From assembly GCA_029863005.1 (NCBI GenBank), contig JAOTWF010000002.1, positions 17,545-81,544 on the forward strand: a DNA stretch of 64,000 bases, read 5' to 3'. Positions 29,674 through 39,170 of the stretch are shown here, piece after piece (the first letter of the stretch is position 1; every line of letters starts with the position of its first letter). The position numbers were made by a program, and so were the translations under genes. Below the pieces are notes generated by a model, which worked only from the letters and a program-made list of their open reading frames with translations, ran no database searches and was not told where the DNA came from. This stretch comes from Gammaproteobacteria bacterium (GTDB taxonomy: Bacteria > Pseudomonadota > Gammaproteobacteria > Acidiferrobacterales > Sulfurifustaceae).

Positions 29674-31082
29674 GGAATCCCGAGAGCCACGAGCAGGCCC
29701 CGGGCCTTGGCACGGGTCTCCGCCAATTCACGCTCTGGTACTGAATCGGCGACAATGCCCGCCCCGGCACGCAGGGAAATATTTTGTCCGCTTCGCACGA
29801 TGGTACGTATCAGAATGTTCAGATCAAGACTGCCATCATGATTGATGTATCCCATCGCTCCGGTGTAGGCACCGCGAGGCGCTCGTTCCAGTTCGGCGAT
29901 TATTTGCATGCATCGCACCTTGGGGCATCCGGTGATCGTGCCACCGGGAAACACGGCGCGTATCACCTTTGCCGGTGTCATGTGTTCCTTCAGTTCACCG
30001 CTGACTTCCGAAACAATATGGTGCACATGACGGTAGGATTCCAGTGTCATGAATTCACTGACGCGGATCGATCCGGTCCGGCAGACGCGCCCGAGATCAT
30101 TGCGCTCGAGATCGATCAGCATCACGTGCTCGGCACGCTCCTTGGGGTGCCGCAACAGATCCTGAGATAAAGCGAGGTCGTGGACAGGATCCGGGCTGCG
30201 CGGAAAGGTTCCAGCGATGGGGCGCGTGTGCACACGGTTGCCACGCACTGCCACCAGTCGCTCTGGCGATGAACTGATAACAGCGCGGTCATTATCCCAG
30301 GTCATCATGCCGGCAAACGGACCGGGATTCGCGGCACACAAGCGGCGAAACAGTCTACTTGAGCTCACGGGCGATAACAGTTTGGCGCGCCACAGACGCG
30401 AAAGGTTCACCTGAAACACATCGCCAGCGCGGATGTACTCCTGAACCACTTTTACATTCTCGAGAAAATCCCGTGATGCTTCCTCGCTAGCTTCCATCAC
30501 AGGGAAGGCATCGTCGGTTGCTGCCGTCGAGGCGGCCAGCACGTCTTCTTCCAATTGAGGCATGAGTTCCGCGGCGCATTCTGTCTCGCACATCAGCCAG
30601 CTCTGTTGCCGAGCCCGGTCAACGATCAAAGCTGCCGGAATGCGCACGGCACAGGCAACTGGGAAAGCTGAGTCAAATTTTATGCCTGTGACAGTAGGCT
30701 CGATTTGAGACACCATTTCATATCCGAAAAATACAAACCAGCCGCCGGTAAACGGTAGTTGATCGGGGCTTGATAGGTAATCCGGCACCGCGAAAGATTT
30801 TGCTTGCCATTCGCGCTCGAAGGTTTCCAGGAAATCGCCATGGCCTTGCCGTTGCCCGTTGCGATAGAGCTGGGAATCCGCTTCTAATGTCAGGGTTTCG
30901 CCAGGAAAAGCGAACAGCATGTCATAGCGGGCACGCGGTGTACCGTCCGCTACGCTGGCCAGCAGGTGCGGATATCGTTCGGGTAAGCGTGAATGCAGCG
31001 CAACGAGATCGGGGATATATGTCAGGCGGCGACAGACATATCCCGGGGGGATTATGGCTTGCTCTGCTGGATGGGCATTCAC
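29670..31082 (-). CDS. pabB: Aminodeoxychorismate synthase component I (PIAGT variant)
   Basis: A chorismate-utilising enzyme that aminates chorismate with ammonia delivered by a glutamine amidotransferase (PabA, not in the window). The C-terminal chorismate-binding domain shows [37 protein letters not shown] and [11 protein letters not shown]. The motif that is PIKGT in E. coli PabB, whose lysine attacks chorismate, reads PIAGT here, as in anthranilate synthase. The neighbour pabC still favours p-aminobenzoate synthesis. The GTG start overlaps the fabF stop as GTGA. At 470 residues the protein is slightly longer than E. coli PabB. Confidence 0.9.
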   Translation of the reverse strand: MNAHPAEQAIIPPGYVCRRLTYIPDLVALHSRLPERYPHLLASVADGTPRARYDMLFAFPGETLTLEADSQLYRNGQRQGHGDFLETFEREWQAKSFAVPDYLSSPDQLPFTGGWFVFFGYEMVSQIEPTVTGIKFDSAFPVACAVRIPAALIVDRARQQSWLMCETECAAELMPQLEEDVLAASTAATDDAFPVMEASEEASRDFLENVKVVQEYIRAGDVFQVNLSRLWRAKLLSPVSSSRLFRRLCAANPGPFAGMMTWDNDRAVISSSPERLVAVRGNRVHTRPIAGTFPRSPDPVHDLALSQDLLRHPKERAEHVMLIDLERNDLGRVCRTGSIRVSEFMTLESYRHVHHIVSEVSGELKEHMTPAKVIRAVFPGGTITGCPKVRCMQIIAELERAPRGAYTGAMGYINHDGSLDLNILIRTIVRSGQNISLRAGAGIVADSVPERELAETRAKARGLLVALGIP

Positions 31083-32323
31083 ACCAATTTGCGAAATACC
31101 AGCGTCCCGTTGGTGCCACCGAAACCGAAGGAATTGGAAATGGCGACTTCAATTTTCATCTTGCGCGCTGTATTGGGCACGTAATCCAGGTCGCATTCCG
31201 GGTCAGGGGTGGTGAGGTTGATTGTGGGTGGTGCCACCTGGTCCCGCAGCGCGAGAGCCGTGTATACCGCTTCGATTCCGCCAGCCGCGCCCAGGAGGTG
31301 GCCTGTCATGGATTTTGTCGAACTCATGGCGAGCTTGTGCGCATGATTGCCAAACGCGGACTTGGCGGCCAGCGACTCGGCCTTATCGCCAAGCGGAGTG
31401 GACGTGCCGTGGGCGTTGATGTACTGCACCTGTTCGGGATTAACGCCGGCATTGCGCAAGGCATTGTGCATACAGCGTGCCGCCCCCTCACCACTCTCCG
31501 GCGGGCTGGTCATGTGATAGGCGTCCCCGCTCATACCGAAACCCACAAGTTCGCAGTAGATTTTTGCGCCGCGCTTTTTGGCGTGCTCGTATTCTTCAAG
31601 CACCACAGCACCCGCACCCTCGCCCAGTACAAAGCCATCGCGGTCCTTGTCCCAGGGACGGCTGGCGGTCTCGGGACTGTCGTTTCGCGTGGACAGGGCC
31701 TTGGCGTTGCCAAAACCGGCGATCGCGGTCGGCGTGATAGCAGCCTCGGCACCACCGGCAATCATGACATCGGCATCACCGTATTCGATCAGTCGGCCGG
31801 CGTCACCGATCCCGTGCGTGGCCGTGGCGCAAGCGGTGACCATGGAAAGATTCGGCCCCTTGAGCCCGTACATCACCGAGAGGTCACCCGAAATCATGTT
31901 GATGATGCTCATGGGAACATAGAACGGCGATACCCGACGCGGCCCTTTTTCCTTGATGGTCAGTGTGGTGTTTTCGATCGTCCCGACGCCGCCAATTCCG
32001 GCGCCGAGGTGCACGCCAATGCGCTCGGCGTTGGCTTCCGTCACTTCTATCCCTGAATCTTTGATCGCCTCGATGCCAGCGGCCATCCCGAGCTGGATGA
32101 ATCGGTCCATGCGGCGCGCTTCCTTCTCGGAAATGCCGAAGGCGGTCGGATCGAAATTCTTAACTTCGCCGGCGATAGTGGAAGGATAATTGCTGGCGTC
32201 GAACAGCGTGACCGGGCCGATGCCGCTTTGGCCGGCGAGGATACGGCGCCAGTTTTCCGCGACACCGATGCCAAGGGGGGACAGGACACCAAGGCCGGTT
32301 ATGACGACACGCCGTTTGCTCAA
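31079..32323 (-). CDS. fabF: 3-oxoacyl-ACP synthase II
   Basis: KASII elongates acyl-ACP in type II fatty acid synthesis. The active-site Cys is in [14 protein letters not shown] near residue 165, and the two His residues are in [14 protein letters not shown] and [15 protein letters not shown]. The track begins at 32371. I choose the TTG at 32323, because it gives [17 protein letters not shown], aligning exactly with the E. coli N-terminus, has GAGGAA eight bases upstream and yields 414 residues. It is preceded by a hairpin between acpP and fabF. Confidence 0.96.
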   Translation of the reverse strand: MSKRRVVITGLGVLSPLGIGVAENWRRILAGQSGIGPVTLFDASNYPSTIAGEVKNFDPTAFGISEKEARRMDRFIQLGMAAGIEAIKDSGIEVTEANAERIGVHLGAGIGGVGTIENTTLTIKEKGPRRVSPFYVPMSIINMISGDLSVMYGLKGPNLSMVTACATATHGIGDAGRLIEYGDADVMIAGGAEAAITPTAIAGFGNAKALSTRNDSPETASRPWDKDRDGFVLGEGAGAVVLEEYEHAKKRGAKIYCELVGFGMSGDAYHMTSPPESGEGAARCMHNALRNAGVNPEQVQYINAHGTSTPLGDKAESLAAKSAFGNHAHKLAMSSTKSMTGHLLGAAGGIEAVYTALALRDQVAPPTINLTTPDPECDLDYVPNTARKMKIEVAISNSFGFGGTNGTLVFRKLV

Positions 32324-32373
32324 AGCCGAGTTCCTCATCTGGGCGCGGCACCGCTGCGCTATGAAAACCAAGA

Positions 32374-32400
32374 GGCCGTCATCCTATCCGGGTGACGGCC
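32374..32400 (-). terminator. Intercistronic hairpin between acpP and fabF
   Basis: GGCCGTCA and TGACGGCC form a perfect 8-bp stem around an 11-base loop. On the minus strand the stem is followed by TCTTGGTTTTC, an imperfect T-rich tract. It sits 18 bases after the acpP stop and could partly end transcription or protect the abundant acpP message. Confidence 0.5.
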
Positions 32401-32418
32401 CCTTATTCTAATGAGTTA

Positions 32419-32655
32419 TCAGTTCAGACGGGAGTTAATGTAATCGATGGCCTGCTGGACGGTGGTGATTTTTTCCGCCTGCTCGTCCGGAATTTCGCAG
32501 TCAAATTCCTCCTCCAGCGCCATCACCAGCTCAACCGTGTCAAGGGAATCCGCGCCCAAGTCATCCACGAAGGAGGCGGCGGGCTTAACCTCGCCCTCAT
32601 TGACGCCCAACTGCTCCACGACAATCTTCTTGACGCGTTCTTCGACACTGCTCAT
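32419..32655 (-). CDS. acpP: Acyl carrier protein
   Basis: The 78-residue acidic carrier protein of fatty acid synthesis. The phosphopantetheine serine lies in [18 protein letters not shown] near residue 37, in the standard AcpP setting, and the protein begins [25 protein letters not shown] ribosome site lies about 9-11 bases before the ATG. It stands between fabG and fabF as in nearly all gammaproteobacteria. The 121-base gap to fabG may contain its own promoter, but I see no clear hexamers. Confidence 0.98.
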   Translation of the reverse strand: MSSVEERVKKIVVEQLGVNEGEVKPAASFVDDLGADSLDTVELVMALEEEFDCEIPDEQAEKITTVQQAIDYINSRLN

Positions 32656-32776
32656 GAGTGATTATTCCTCCAAGAATTGACGTTACAGCCCTCGTGCGGG
32701 CGCCTAGTTAACACCATTTACACAAAACCGTCCAGCCGATCATTTAAGGGGGTTATTTCAGTTATATATACCCGAT

Positions 32777-33520
32777 TTAGTTCATGTACATCCCGCCGTT
32801 TACGTGCAGGGTGCTACCGGTAATATAGCCGGCCTGCGGCGAGGCGAGGAATGCCACGGCTGCGGCCACTTCTTCGGCCAGCCCTAACCGGCCCAGCGGG
32901 ATTTGCTTGAGCAGCGCTTCTTTCTGCACCTCCGGCAGGGCCCGGGTCATGTCGGTATCGATGAACCCCGGCGCCACCGCGTTGACCGTTATATTCCGCG
33001 AACCCACTTCGCGCGCGAGCGCCTTGGTGAATCCGACCAGCCCCGCCTTGGCGGCGGCGTAATTCACCTGTCCGGCGTTGCCGATCGCCCCCACTACCGA
33101 GCTGATGCTGATGATGCGCCCGCCGCGCGCCTTCGTCATGGCACGCAGGCAGGCCTTGCTCAAGCGATAAACCGATTTGAGGTTAGTGTCCAGAATGGCA
33201 TCCCACTCCTCTTCCGACATGCGCAACAGCAGGTTGTCGCGCGTGATGCCGGCATTGTTTACCAGAATCGTCGGCGCGCCGGCGGATTTTTCGATCTCGG
33301 CTAAAGCGGAAGCAATCGATTCTGTGCTGTTCACTTCCAGCACCACGCCCTTTCCTGCCGCGCCTTTTTCCTTGAGCACACTGCTGATATTTTCAGCACC
33401 GTCCTGGGAGGTGGCCGAACCGAAAACCTGGGCACCCTGCTTCCCCAGTTCCAGTGCAATGGCCTGACCGATTCCACGACTGGCACCAGTAACCAGCGCG
33501 ATTTGCCCTTTCAAATTCAT
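32777..33520 (-). CDS. fabG: 3-oxoacyl-ACP reductase
   Basis: A short-chain dehydrogenase/reductase of 247 residues that reduces 3-oxoacyl-ACP with NADPH. The cofactor motif TGASRGIGQAI is at 12-22, followed by NNAGITRDNLLLRM, the catalytic Ser in ISISSVVG and the YAAAK motif near residue 154. The C-terminus, TGSTLHVNGGMYMN, is the typical FabG ending. AAGGA lies about six bases before the ATG. Confidence 0.97.
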   Translation of the reverse strand: MNLKGQIALVTGASRGIGQAIALELGKQGAQVFGSATSQDGAENISSVLKEKGAAGKGVVLEVNSTESIASALAEIEKSAGAPTILVNNAGITRDNLLLRMSEEEWDAILDTNLKSVYRLSKACLRAMTKARGGRIISISSVVGAIGNAGQVNYAAAKAGLVGFTKALAREVGSRNITVNAVAPGFIDTDMTRALPEVQKEALLKQIPLGRLGLAEEVAAAVAFLASPQAGYITGSTLHVNGGMYMN

Positions 33521-33539
33521 GGTCGTCCTTGTTTTTGCT

Positions 33540-34478
33540 TTATGCGGGAGAAATTTTGCTGATCGTTTCCCGTATCGTGGACGGGTCGTAAACCGAATAT
33601 GTCTCGAGGCTTTTTACGATACGCTTGTTCAGCCCGGTCAACACCTTCCCCGGTCCGCATTCTACTATTTGAGTGACACCCTCGACAGTCATTTTCTGGA
33701 TGGTCTCCACCCAGCGCACCGGCGATTCTATCTGGCGCACGAGCGCATTTCTAATCGCATCAGGATTGGATTCCGTCTGCACATGCATATTATGGATCAC
33801 GGGAATCTGCGGAGGGCGGATATCCGCTTGCTTCAGTCGCTCAGCCATTTGCTGCGCGGCCGGATGCATCAGGCGACTATGTGCCGGCACGCTCATCGGG
33901 AGCCGCACGGCGCGTTTGGCGCCAGCCGCCTTGGACTGTTCCAAGGCGCGCGCCACCGCTGTGGCGGTGCCGGCAATCACGACCTGTCCGGGCGTATTGA
34001 AATTCACGGCATCCAGGACCTCGCCTTGGGACGCCTGTTCGCAGAGTTGGCGAACCGCGTCATCCTCAAGACCCAAAATCGCGGCGATGCCGCCCTGTCC
34101 GGCCGGCACCGCCTGCTGCATGAAACGCGCCCGATCCGACACCAATTTCATGGCCTCGGGAAATTCAATCGACCCGGCACATACCAGCGCAGAATATTCG
34201 CCGAGGCTGTGGCCAGCCATGCAACCGGGTCGCGGGCCCTTGGCGGCCAGCCACGTGCGCCAAGTGGCCACCCCCGCCGCCAGCATGATGGGTTGAGTGA
34301 TCTCGGTTTGATTCAGTATTTCATCCGGCCCCTGCACTACCAGTTGCCACAGGTCTTTGCCCATCGCCAGCGAGGCTTCGGCGAAAGTTTCTCTGACAAT
34401 GGGGAATTCCTCCGCCAGGGCATTCATCATACCCACGGATTGGGATCCTTGTCCGGGAAAAACAAATGCCACCGTCAT
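33540..34478 (-). CDS. fabD: Malonyl CoA-acyl carrier protein transacylase
   Basis: FabD moves malonyl groups from CoA to AcpP. The N-terminus is VAFVFPGQGSQSVGM, the catalytic serine lies in AGHSLGEYSALV near residue 92, and the catalytic His is in SVPAHSRLM near 200. The start is the ATG at 34478, 26 codons inside the track ORF, giving the standard 312 residues. It lies between fabH and fabG. Confidence 0.96.
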   Translation of the reverse strand: MTVAFVFPGQGSQSVGMMNALAEEFPIVRETFAEASLAMGKDLWQLVVQGPDEILNQTEITQPIMLAAGVATWRTWLAAKGPRPGCMAGHSLGEYSALVCAGSIEFPEAMKLVSDRARFMQQAVPAGQGGIAAILGLEDDAVRQLCEQASQGEVLDAVNFNTPGQVVIAGTATAVARALEQSKAAGAKRAVRLPMSVPAHSRLMHPAAQQMAERLKQADIRPPQIPVIHNMHVQTESNPDAIRNALVRQIESPVRWVETIQKMTVEGVTQIVECGPGKVLTGLNKRIVKSLETYSVYDPSTIRETISKISPA

Positions 34479-34584
34479 GGATAATTCCAGACTATTTTTC
34501 TCACCACTTGGGCGAGAAGGATGCCAGGTAAAAACGGAATGACTCTGCCAAAACAAAGCATTCCTGCACGTTGAATTGTGCGAT

Positions 34585-35577
34585 TCAATATTTCAATAAC
34601 ACAGAACCCCAAGTGAATCCGCCGCCGAAGGCCTCCATCATGACGGTATCTCCGAGCTTGATTCTTCCGTCACGAACCGCTTCATCGAACGCCAGTGGGA
34701 TCGAGGCTGCCGAGGTGTTGCCGTGGCGATCTACCGTCATGACCACATGGTCCATGGACATGCCGAGTTTTTTTGCCGTTGCCGCAATGATGCGGTGGTT
34801 GGCCTGATGTGGCACGAGCCACTGGATGTCGGTCTTTTTCATATGGTTCGCCGCCAGCGTCTCATCCACGATGCGGCCGAGCGTGTTCACCGCGACTTTG
34901 AAGACTTCGTTGCCTTCCATTTTCACGTAGGCCGTTCCGTCCCTGACCTTGTCATATCCTTTGGAGATACCTGACGGTACGCTCAAGAGATCCTTGTATT
35001 TTCCATCGGCATGCAGATGCGTGGAAATAATTCCCGGCGTGTCGGACGCCCCCAGGATCATGGCACCGGCACCGTCGGCAAACAACACGCATGTCGTGCG
35101 ATCGGTCCAGTCAATGATGCGCGACAGAGTCTCGCTGCCGACTACCAGCGCACATTTGGCCGAACCAGTGCGCACGAACTTGTCTGCGACGCTAAGCCCG
35201 TACACAAAACCCGTGCACACCGCCTGCACGTCGAATGCCGCACAGCCGTGTATCCCGAGACGATCCTGGATCAGGCAGGCCGTGCTGGGAAACACTTGGT
35301 CAGCGGTGGTGGTCGCCACCACAATAAGGTCTATTTCCCGAGCACTGATACCGGCTGCTTCAATCGCGCGTCGCGCGGCCTGCTCCCCCATGAAAGCGGT
35401 GGTCTCGTCTTCGCTGGCGATATGGCGCTCACGAATTCCGGTACGCTCGACGATCCATTGGTCCGTGGTCTCGACCATTTTTTCGAGATCATGATTGGTG
35501 AGCACCTTGGCCGGCAGGTAGCCGCCGGTGCCGATGATACGAGAATAGGTGGTACCGGCATCGCGGCTCATGCTCAC
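34585..35577 (-). CDS. fabH: 3-oxoacyl-ACP synthase III
   Basis: KASIII begins each fatty acid by condensing acetyl-CoA with malonyl-ACP. The active Cys is in [14 protein letters not shown] near residue 120, the His in VPHQANHRI near 255 and the Asn further on near 285. The track start is a GTG at 35577 only four bases after GGAGG; an ATG two codons later at 35571 is equally possible. At 330 residues it is close to the usual length. Confidence 0.95.
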   Translation of the reverse strand: MSMSRDAGTTYSRIIGTGGYLPAKVLTNHDLEKMVETTDQWIVERTGIRERHIASEDETTAFMGEQAARRAIEAAGISAREIDLIVVATTTADQVFPSTACLIQDRLGIHGCAAFDVQAVCTGFVYGLSVADKFVRTGSAKCALVVGSETLSRIIDWTDRTTCVLFADGAGAMILGASDTPGIISTHLHADGKYKDLLSVPSGISKGYDKVRDGTAYVKMEGNEVFKVAVNTLGRIVDETLAANHMKKTDIQWLVPHQANHRIIAATAKKLGMSMDHVVMTVDRHGNTSAASIPLAFDEAVRDGRIKLGDTVMMEAFGGGFTWGSVLLKY

Positions 35578-35648
35578 GGCGCCTCCGATCGAACAAACAA
35601 GATCATGGCGCCGTCCTGTCGGCGTCCTGTGGCCTTCGCCGGTCGCAT

Positions 35649-35665
35649 CCCCACTTGCGGTGGGG
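35649..35665 (-). other. Hairpin in the plsX-fabH spacer
   Basis: CCCCAC and GTGGGG pair around the loop TTGCG in the 103-base spacer between plsX and fabH. No T run follows on the minus strand, so it is more likely an mRNA-stability or processing element than a terminator. Nothing else is seen in the spacer. Confidence 0.35.
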
Positions 35666-35680
35666 CCCCTGCTCCGCGGC

Positions 35681-36700
35681 TCATACCACTACACCCTTGG
35701 CAGCCATTGCCGTCAGCTCCTGACCAATGCGTTCCGGCACATTGTTTTTCACTTCCGCCAAGGCTCCGAGAATGGCATGTTCAAAGGCTAGCACGTCGGC
35801 TCCGCCGTGGCTTTTAATTACGGTCCCGTTGAGCCCGATCAACGTCGCACCGTTGTAGCGGCGTGGATCCACGCGTTTCCGGAATGCTTGCAATACCGGC
35901 AGGGACACGAACGCGGACAACCGGGTCAGCAGGTTGCGCTTGAATTCTTGTTTTATGAAATGCGTGATCATCTGCGCCAACCCCTCGCTGGTCTTGAGCA
36001 TGACATTGCCGACGAATCCGTCGCAGACAACAACGTCCAGGTCGCCGGTATAGATTTCGTCACCTTCAACGAAACCGGCATAGTTCAGTGAACTGGCGCG
36101 CAAGAGTTCATGGGTTTTTTTTACGGATTCATTGCCCTTGATATCTTCTTCGCCGATGTTGAGCAGGCCCACGCGCGGACGGGGCTTGCCCTCGACGGCA
36201 CTGACCAGGATGGAGCCCATCACAGCAAATTGCAAAAGCTGCTCCGGCGTGCAATCCACATTGGCGCCCAGGTCGAGCACGTGCACATGATCGTGCATGG
36301 TCGGCAACGCGGTGATAATGGCCGGCCGATCGATACCCGGAAGCGTCTTGAGCACAAAGCGTGCAGTGGCCATAAGCGCGCCGGTATTCCCGGCGGAGAC
36401 GGTGGCCTGGGCGATTCCTTCTTTTACCAAGTTGATCGCCAGGCGCATGGAAGAATCTTTTTTAGTGCGCAAGGCTTGCGCAGGCGGTTCATCCATGCCG
36501 ACAATTTCAGAGGCGTGGTGAATGGTAAGGTGTTCACTGATGGTTTGCTTATGGCGCTGAAGCTCGGCTTCAATGGCTTCCTGTTGCCCGACCAGAATAA
36601 GCTTTACCGCCGAATGCTGCTTCAGCGTCTGAAGGGCCGCGGGCACGGTGACGCTCAGACCGTGATCACCCCCCATGGCGTCGAGGGCAATCGTGATCAC
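35681..36700 (-). CDS. plsX: Phosphate acyltransferase
   Basis: PlsX makes acyl phosphate from acyl-ACP, the first step towards phosphatidic acid in the PlsX/Y route. The N-terminal [10 protein letters not shown] motif, [16 protein letters not shown] near residue 95-110, and [17 protein letters not shown] near 148 are all typical. The length is 339 residues with a GTG start. It lies 38 bases after rpmF, the conserved rpmF-plsX-fab arrangement. Confidence 0.96.
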   Translation of the reverse strand: MITIALDAMGGDHGLSVTVPAALQTLKQHSAVKLILVGQQEAIEAELQRHKQTISEHLTIHHASEIVGMDEPPAQALRTKKDSSMRLAINLVKEGIAQATVSAGNTGALMATARFVLKTLPGIDRPAIITALPTMHDHVHVLDLGANVDCTPEQLLQFAVMGSILVSAVEGKPRPRVGLLNIGEEDIKGNESVKKTHELLRASSLNYAGFVEGDEIYTGDLDVVVCDGFVGNVMLKTSEGLAQMITHFIKQEFKRNLLTRLSAFVSLPVLQAFRKRVDPRRYNGATLIGLNGTVIKSHGGADVLAFEHAILGALAEVKNNVPERIGQELTAMAAKGVVV

Positions 36701-36738
36701 GTTCTCAAGTTCCTGATTGTTTACGGATCAAACCGGGA

Positions 36739-36918
36739 CTATTCCGATTTGGTGTCCAGCACCTTGCGGCCACGATAGTATCCGTCAGCGGTGACATGAT
36801 GGCGGCGATGCGTTTCGCCACTCGTCTTGTCCACGGAAAGTGCCGACTTCTTGAGGGCATCGTGAGAACGACGCATCCCGCGACGGGAAGGGGAAACTCG
36901 GCTTTTCTGTACGGCCAT
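36739..36918 (-). CDS. rpmF: 50S ribosomal protein L32
   Basis: This gene is absent from the ORF track. Reading the minus strand from the ATG at 36918 gives 59 residues beginning [20 protein letters not shown], with the L32 features [19 protein letters not shown] and ending LDTKSE before TAG. GAGGA lies six bases upstream of the ATG. It sits between yceD and plsX exactly as in E. coli. L32 is part of the large ribosomal subunit. Confidence 0.97.
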   Translation of the reverse strand: MAVQKSRVSPSRRGMRRSHDALKKSALSVDKTSGETHRRHHVTADGYYRGRKVLDTKSE

Positions 36919-36954
36919 AACAATTCCTCGATAAAAGTTAGTAAATAAACTGAC

Positions 36955-37488
36955 CTACCTGGTTTTCTTCATCTTGCCCAACACGGCAAACGGATTTTTT
37001 CCTTTCTCACCGACGCCTCTGTCGCGCGCCACGTATGACTTGGCCGGGCACTGGTTCAAATCATGCATTGGCACCATCGGCATCTCCAGCAGCAACTCAT
37101 CCTCCACCAGGGCGCTCAGTGAAAGAGGTTTGTCCACCACTAAGACATCTACATCGCTATCGTTCTGTACCAGCCGTTCTCCCGCCTTTATCAGAATCAC
37201 CGAGGGTGAGGCTTCCAGTTCCAGGTCCATTGCCTCCAAACATCGCTGGCAGGTGACCCGCAGGTGAACGTGCAAGATCCCGTGCATCAGGAAAATCTTT
37301 TCGCCTTCCGAACGCTCAAATGAGAGATCGACGAAAATATCTCCCGACCCCGCAAGACTCCCTGGCGCCATCCGCGGCATGCTTTTCAACGGGAGGGTGC
37401 CTGTCAGATGCGCGCCTCGTTCTGCCAGCTGTATCGGATCGATACTTTCAGGCAACTGTCCGTGCCGCGCCTTCCAGGATGACGACAT
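36955..37488 (-). CDS. yceD: YceD/DUF177 family protein
   Basis: A YceD family protein of 177 residues, linked in the literature to 23S rRNA accumulation. It has the Cys pair region VTCQRCLEAMDLELE and the acidic/hydrophobic core LVEDELLLEMPMVPMHDLNQC, and ends in NPFAVLGKMKKTR, the conserved NPFAVL tail. I place the start at ATG 37488, which has AGGGG five bases upstream, rather than 18 codons earlier as in the track. It heads the rpmF-plsX-fab operon. Confidence 0.9.
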   Translation of the reverse strand: MSSSWKARHGQLPESIDPIQLAERGAHLTGTLPLKSMPRMAPGSLAGSGDIFVDLSFERSEGEKIFLMHGILHVHLRVTCQRCLEAMDLELEASPSVILIKAGERLVQNDSDVDVLVVDKPLSLSALVEDELLLEMPMVPMHDLNQCPAKSYVARDRGVGEKGKNPFAVLGKMKKTR

Positions 37489-37584
37489 AAATCCCCTCTC
37501 AAAGCCCGGGACTGTCCCCGAATCGGACATTAACAACCGCATCCGGCCGTTTTCTGCTCACAGTAGGCCCGATACAGGCCGCGC

Positions 37585-37613
37585 ATCATATATTTGCTAC
37601 AAACTTGTGTCAA
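37585..37613 (-). promoter_or_regulatory. Near-consensus sigma70 promoter of the yceD-rpmF-plsX-fab operon
   Basis: On the minus strand TTGACA (37613-37608) is separated by exactly 17 bases from TATGAT (37590-37585). The -35 is perfect and the -10 matches five of six. The leader to the yceD ATG would be about 90 bases. Confidence 0.75.
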
Positions 37614-37652
37614 AATAGGGTTTTAGGACTTATTGTCGGACAGCTAATCCTG

Positions 37653-37681
37653 TTGACACTATTGTCCCCTTTCCGTAAAAA
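37653..37681 (+). promoter_or_regulatory. Candidate sigma70 promoter of pycAB
   Basis: TTGACA (37653-37658), 17 bases, then TAAAAA (37676-37681). The -35 is perfect and the -10 matches four of six. The two -35 elements of this divergent pair are only 40 bases apart, so a shared regulator could act on both. Confidence 0.5.
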
Positions 37682-37736
37682 ACGAGACGCAACGCCCTAA
37701 AGGGGCGCCGGGCGGACGTCTCAGCGGAGTTTCAGC

Positions 37737-39155
37737 TTGATCGAAAAAATTCTGGTTGCCAACCGCGGCGAAATCGCGGTGCGCGTGGTGCGTGCCTGCG
37801 CTGAAATGGGCATAAAATCCGTCGCCATCTACACCGATGCCGACCGTCATGCGCTGCACGTCAAGAAAGCCGACGAAGCCTATAACGTTGGACCGGACCC
37901 CGTGGGTGGCTATCTCAATGCCCACCGGATCGTAAATTTGGCGGTGGCCACCGGCTGCGATGCGCTGCATCCCGGTTATGGTTTTCTTTCGGAAAACCCC
38001 CAGCTGACCGAAATCTGCGCCCGGCGTGGGATTATCTATATTGGCCCTTCCTTGGAATCCATCCGCCGGATGGGCGACAAAACTGCCGCACGCGCAGCCA
38101 TGGTAGCCGCCGGTGTCCCGGTGATACCGGGCAGTGAGGGCAATCTCAAGGATATCGCCGACGCCTTGAAATTGGCCAATCGAATCGGCTACCCGGTGAT
38201 GCTCAAGGCCACCTCGGGTGGCGGCGGGCGTGGCATCCGACGCTGCAACGATGAAGCGGAGCTCAAACGCGCCTACGAGCGCGTTGTCTCCGAGGCCACC
38301 AAGGCCTTCGGGAGCGCCGAGGTCTTTATGGAAAAGGCAATCGTCAATCCGCGCCACATCGAGGTTCAAGTTCTCGGCGACAAGCACAACAACATCATCC
38401 ACCTGTTCGAGCGCGACTGCTCGATCCAGCGGCGTCACCAGAAACTGATCGAAATCGCTCCATCCCCGCAGCTTACCGAAGAGCAGCGCACGGCGGTGTG
38501 CGAACTGGGCGTGCGTGCTGCTCGCTGCGTCAATTACCACAATGCCGGGACCGTGGAATTTCTGTTCGACCAAGAGGGGAAGTTTTACTTCATGGAAATG
38601 AACACCCGTCTGCAGGTGGAGCATACCGTGACGGAACAGATCACCGGCGTGGATATCGTCCAGGAACAGATACGCATCGCCGAAGGACGACCTCTCTCCT
38701 ATCGTCAGGAAGACATCCAGCGACGCGGTTACGCGATCCAATTTCGCATTAATGCCGAAGATCCAAAAAACGATTTCCTCCCGAGTTTCGGACGTATCAC
38801 GCGCTATTACGCTCCGGGCGGTCCAGGCGTGCGCACCGATGCTGCCATTTACACCGGTTATGAATTTCCATCGCATTACGACTCCATGTGCGCCAAACTC
38901 ACGGTGTGGGCGCTCACCTGGGAAAAGGTTTTGGCCCGGGCCCGGCGCGCACTGTTTGATATGGGTGTGCACGGCGTGAAAACCACTAAACCCTTCTATC
39001 TGGAAATACTCGGCACGGAAGAGTTTCGGGACGGAAAGTTCGACACCGGATTCATAGAACAGCACCCGGAACTGCTAAACTACTCGGTCCGTCGTCCGCC
39101 CGCCGATCTGGCGGCGGCCATCGGTGCCGCGATTGTGGCGCATCACGGTCTGTAG
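37737..39155 (+). CDS. pycA: Pyruvate carboxylase subunit A (biotin carboxylase)
   Basis: An ATP-grasp biotin carboxylase of 472 residues. Motifs: ILVANRGEIAVRVVRA at the N-terminus, PGYGFLSENP near residue 82, the ATP-binding glycine loop SGGGGRGIR near 160, EVQVLGD, ERDCSIQRRHQK, and YFMEMNTRLQVEHTVTE near 290. It starts with TTG after GGAG seven bases upstream. The partner gene 15 bases downstream carries the carboxyltransferase and biotinyl domains, so this is the two-subunit pyruvate carboxylase known from Pseudomonas and methanogens, not acetyl-CoA carboxylase. Its role would be anaplerotic: pyruvate to oxaloacetate. Confidence 0.9.
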   Translation: MIEKILVANRGEIAVRVVRACAEMGIKSVAIYTDADRHALHVKKADEAYNVGPDPVGGYLNAHRIVNLAVATGCDALHPGYGFLSENPQLTEICARRGIIYIGPSLESIRRMGDKTAARAAMVAAGVPVIPGSEGNLKDIADALKLANRIGYPVMLKATSGGGGRGIRRCNDEAELKRAYERVVSEATKAFGSAEVFMEKAIVNPRHIEVQVLGDKHNNIIHLFERDCSIQRRHQKLIEIAPSPQLTEEQRTAVCELGVRAARCVNYHNAGTVEFLFDQEGKFYFMEMNTRLQVEHTVTEQITGVDIVQEQIRIAEGRPLSYRQEDIQRRGYAIQFRINAEDPKNDFLPSFGRITRYYAPGGPGVRTDAAIYTGYEFPSHYDSMCAKLTVWALTWEKVLARARRALFDMGVHGVKTTKPFYLEILGTEEFRDGKFDTGFIEQHPELLNYSVRRPPADLAAAIGAAIVAHHGL

Positions 39156-39170
39156 GAATAAAGAGGAAAC

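Noticed and set aside
30770-32056. 428-residue plus-strand ORF over pabB and fabF
   Set aside because: Antisense shadow of two clear genes.
37659-39065. 468-residue ORF antisense to pycA
   Set aside because: It lies in full antisense over a well-defined biotin carboxylase gene and its protein has no recognisable motifs. Long mirror ORFs are frequent in GC-rich genes.
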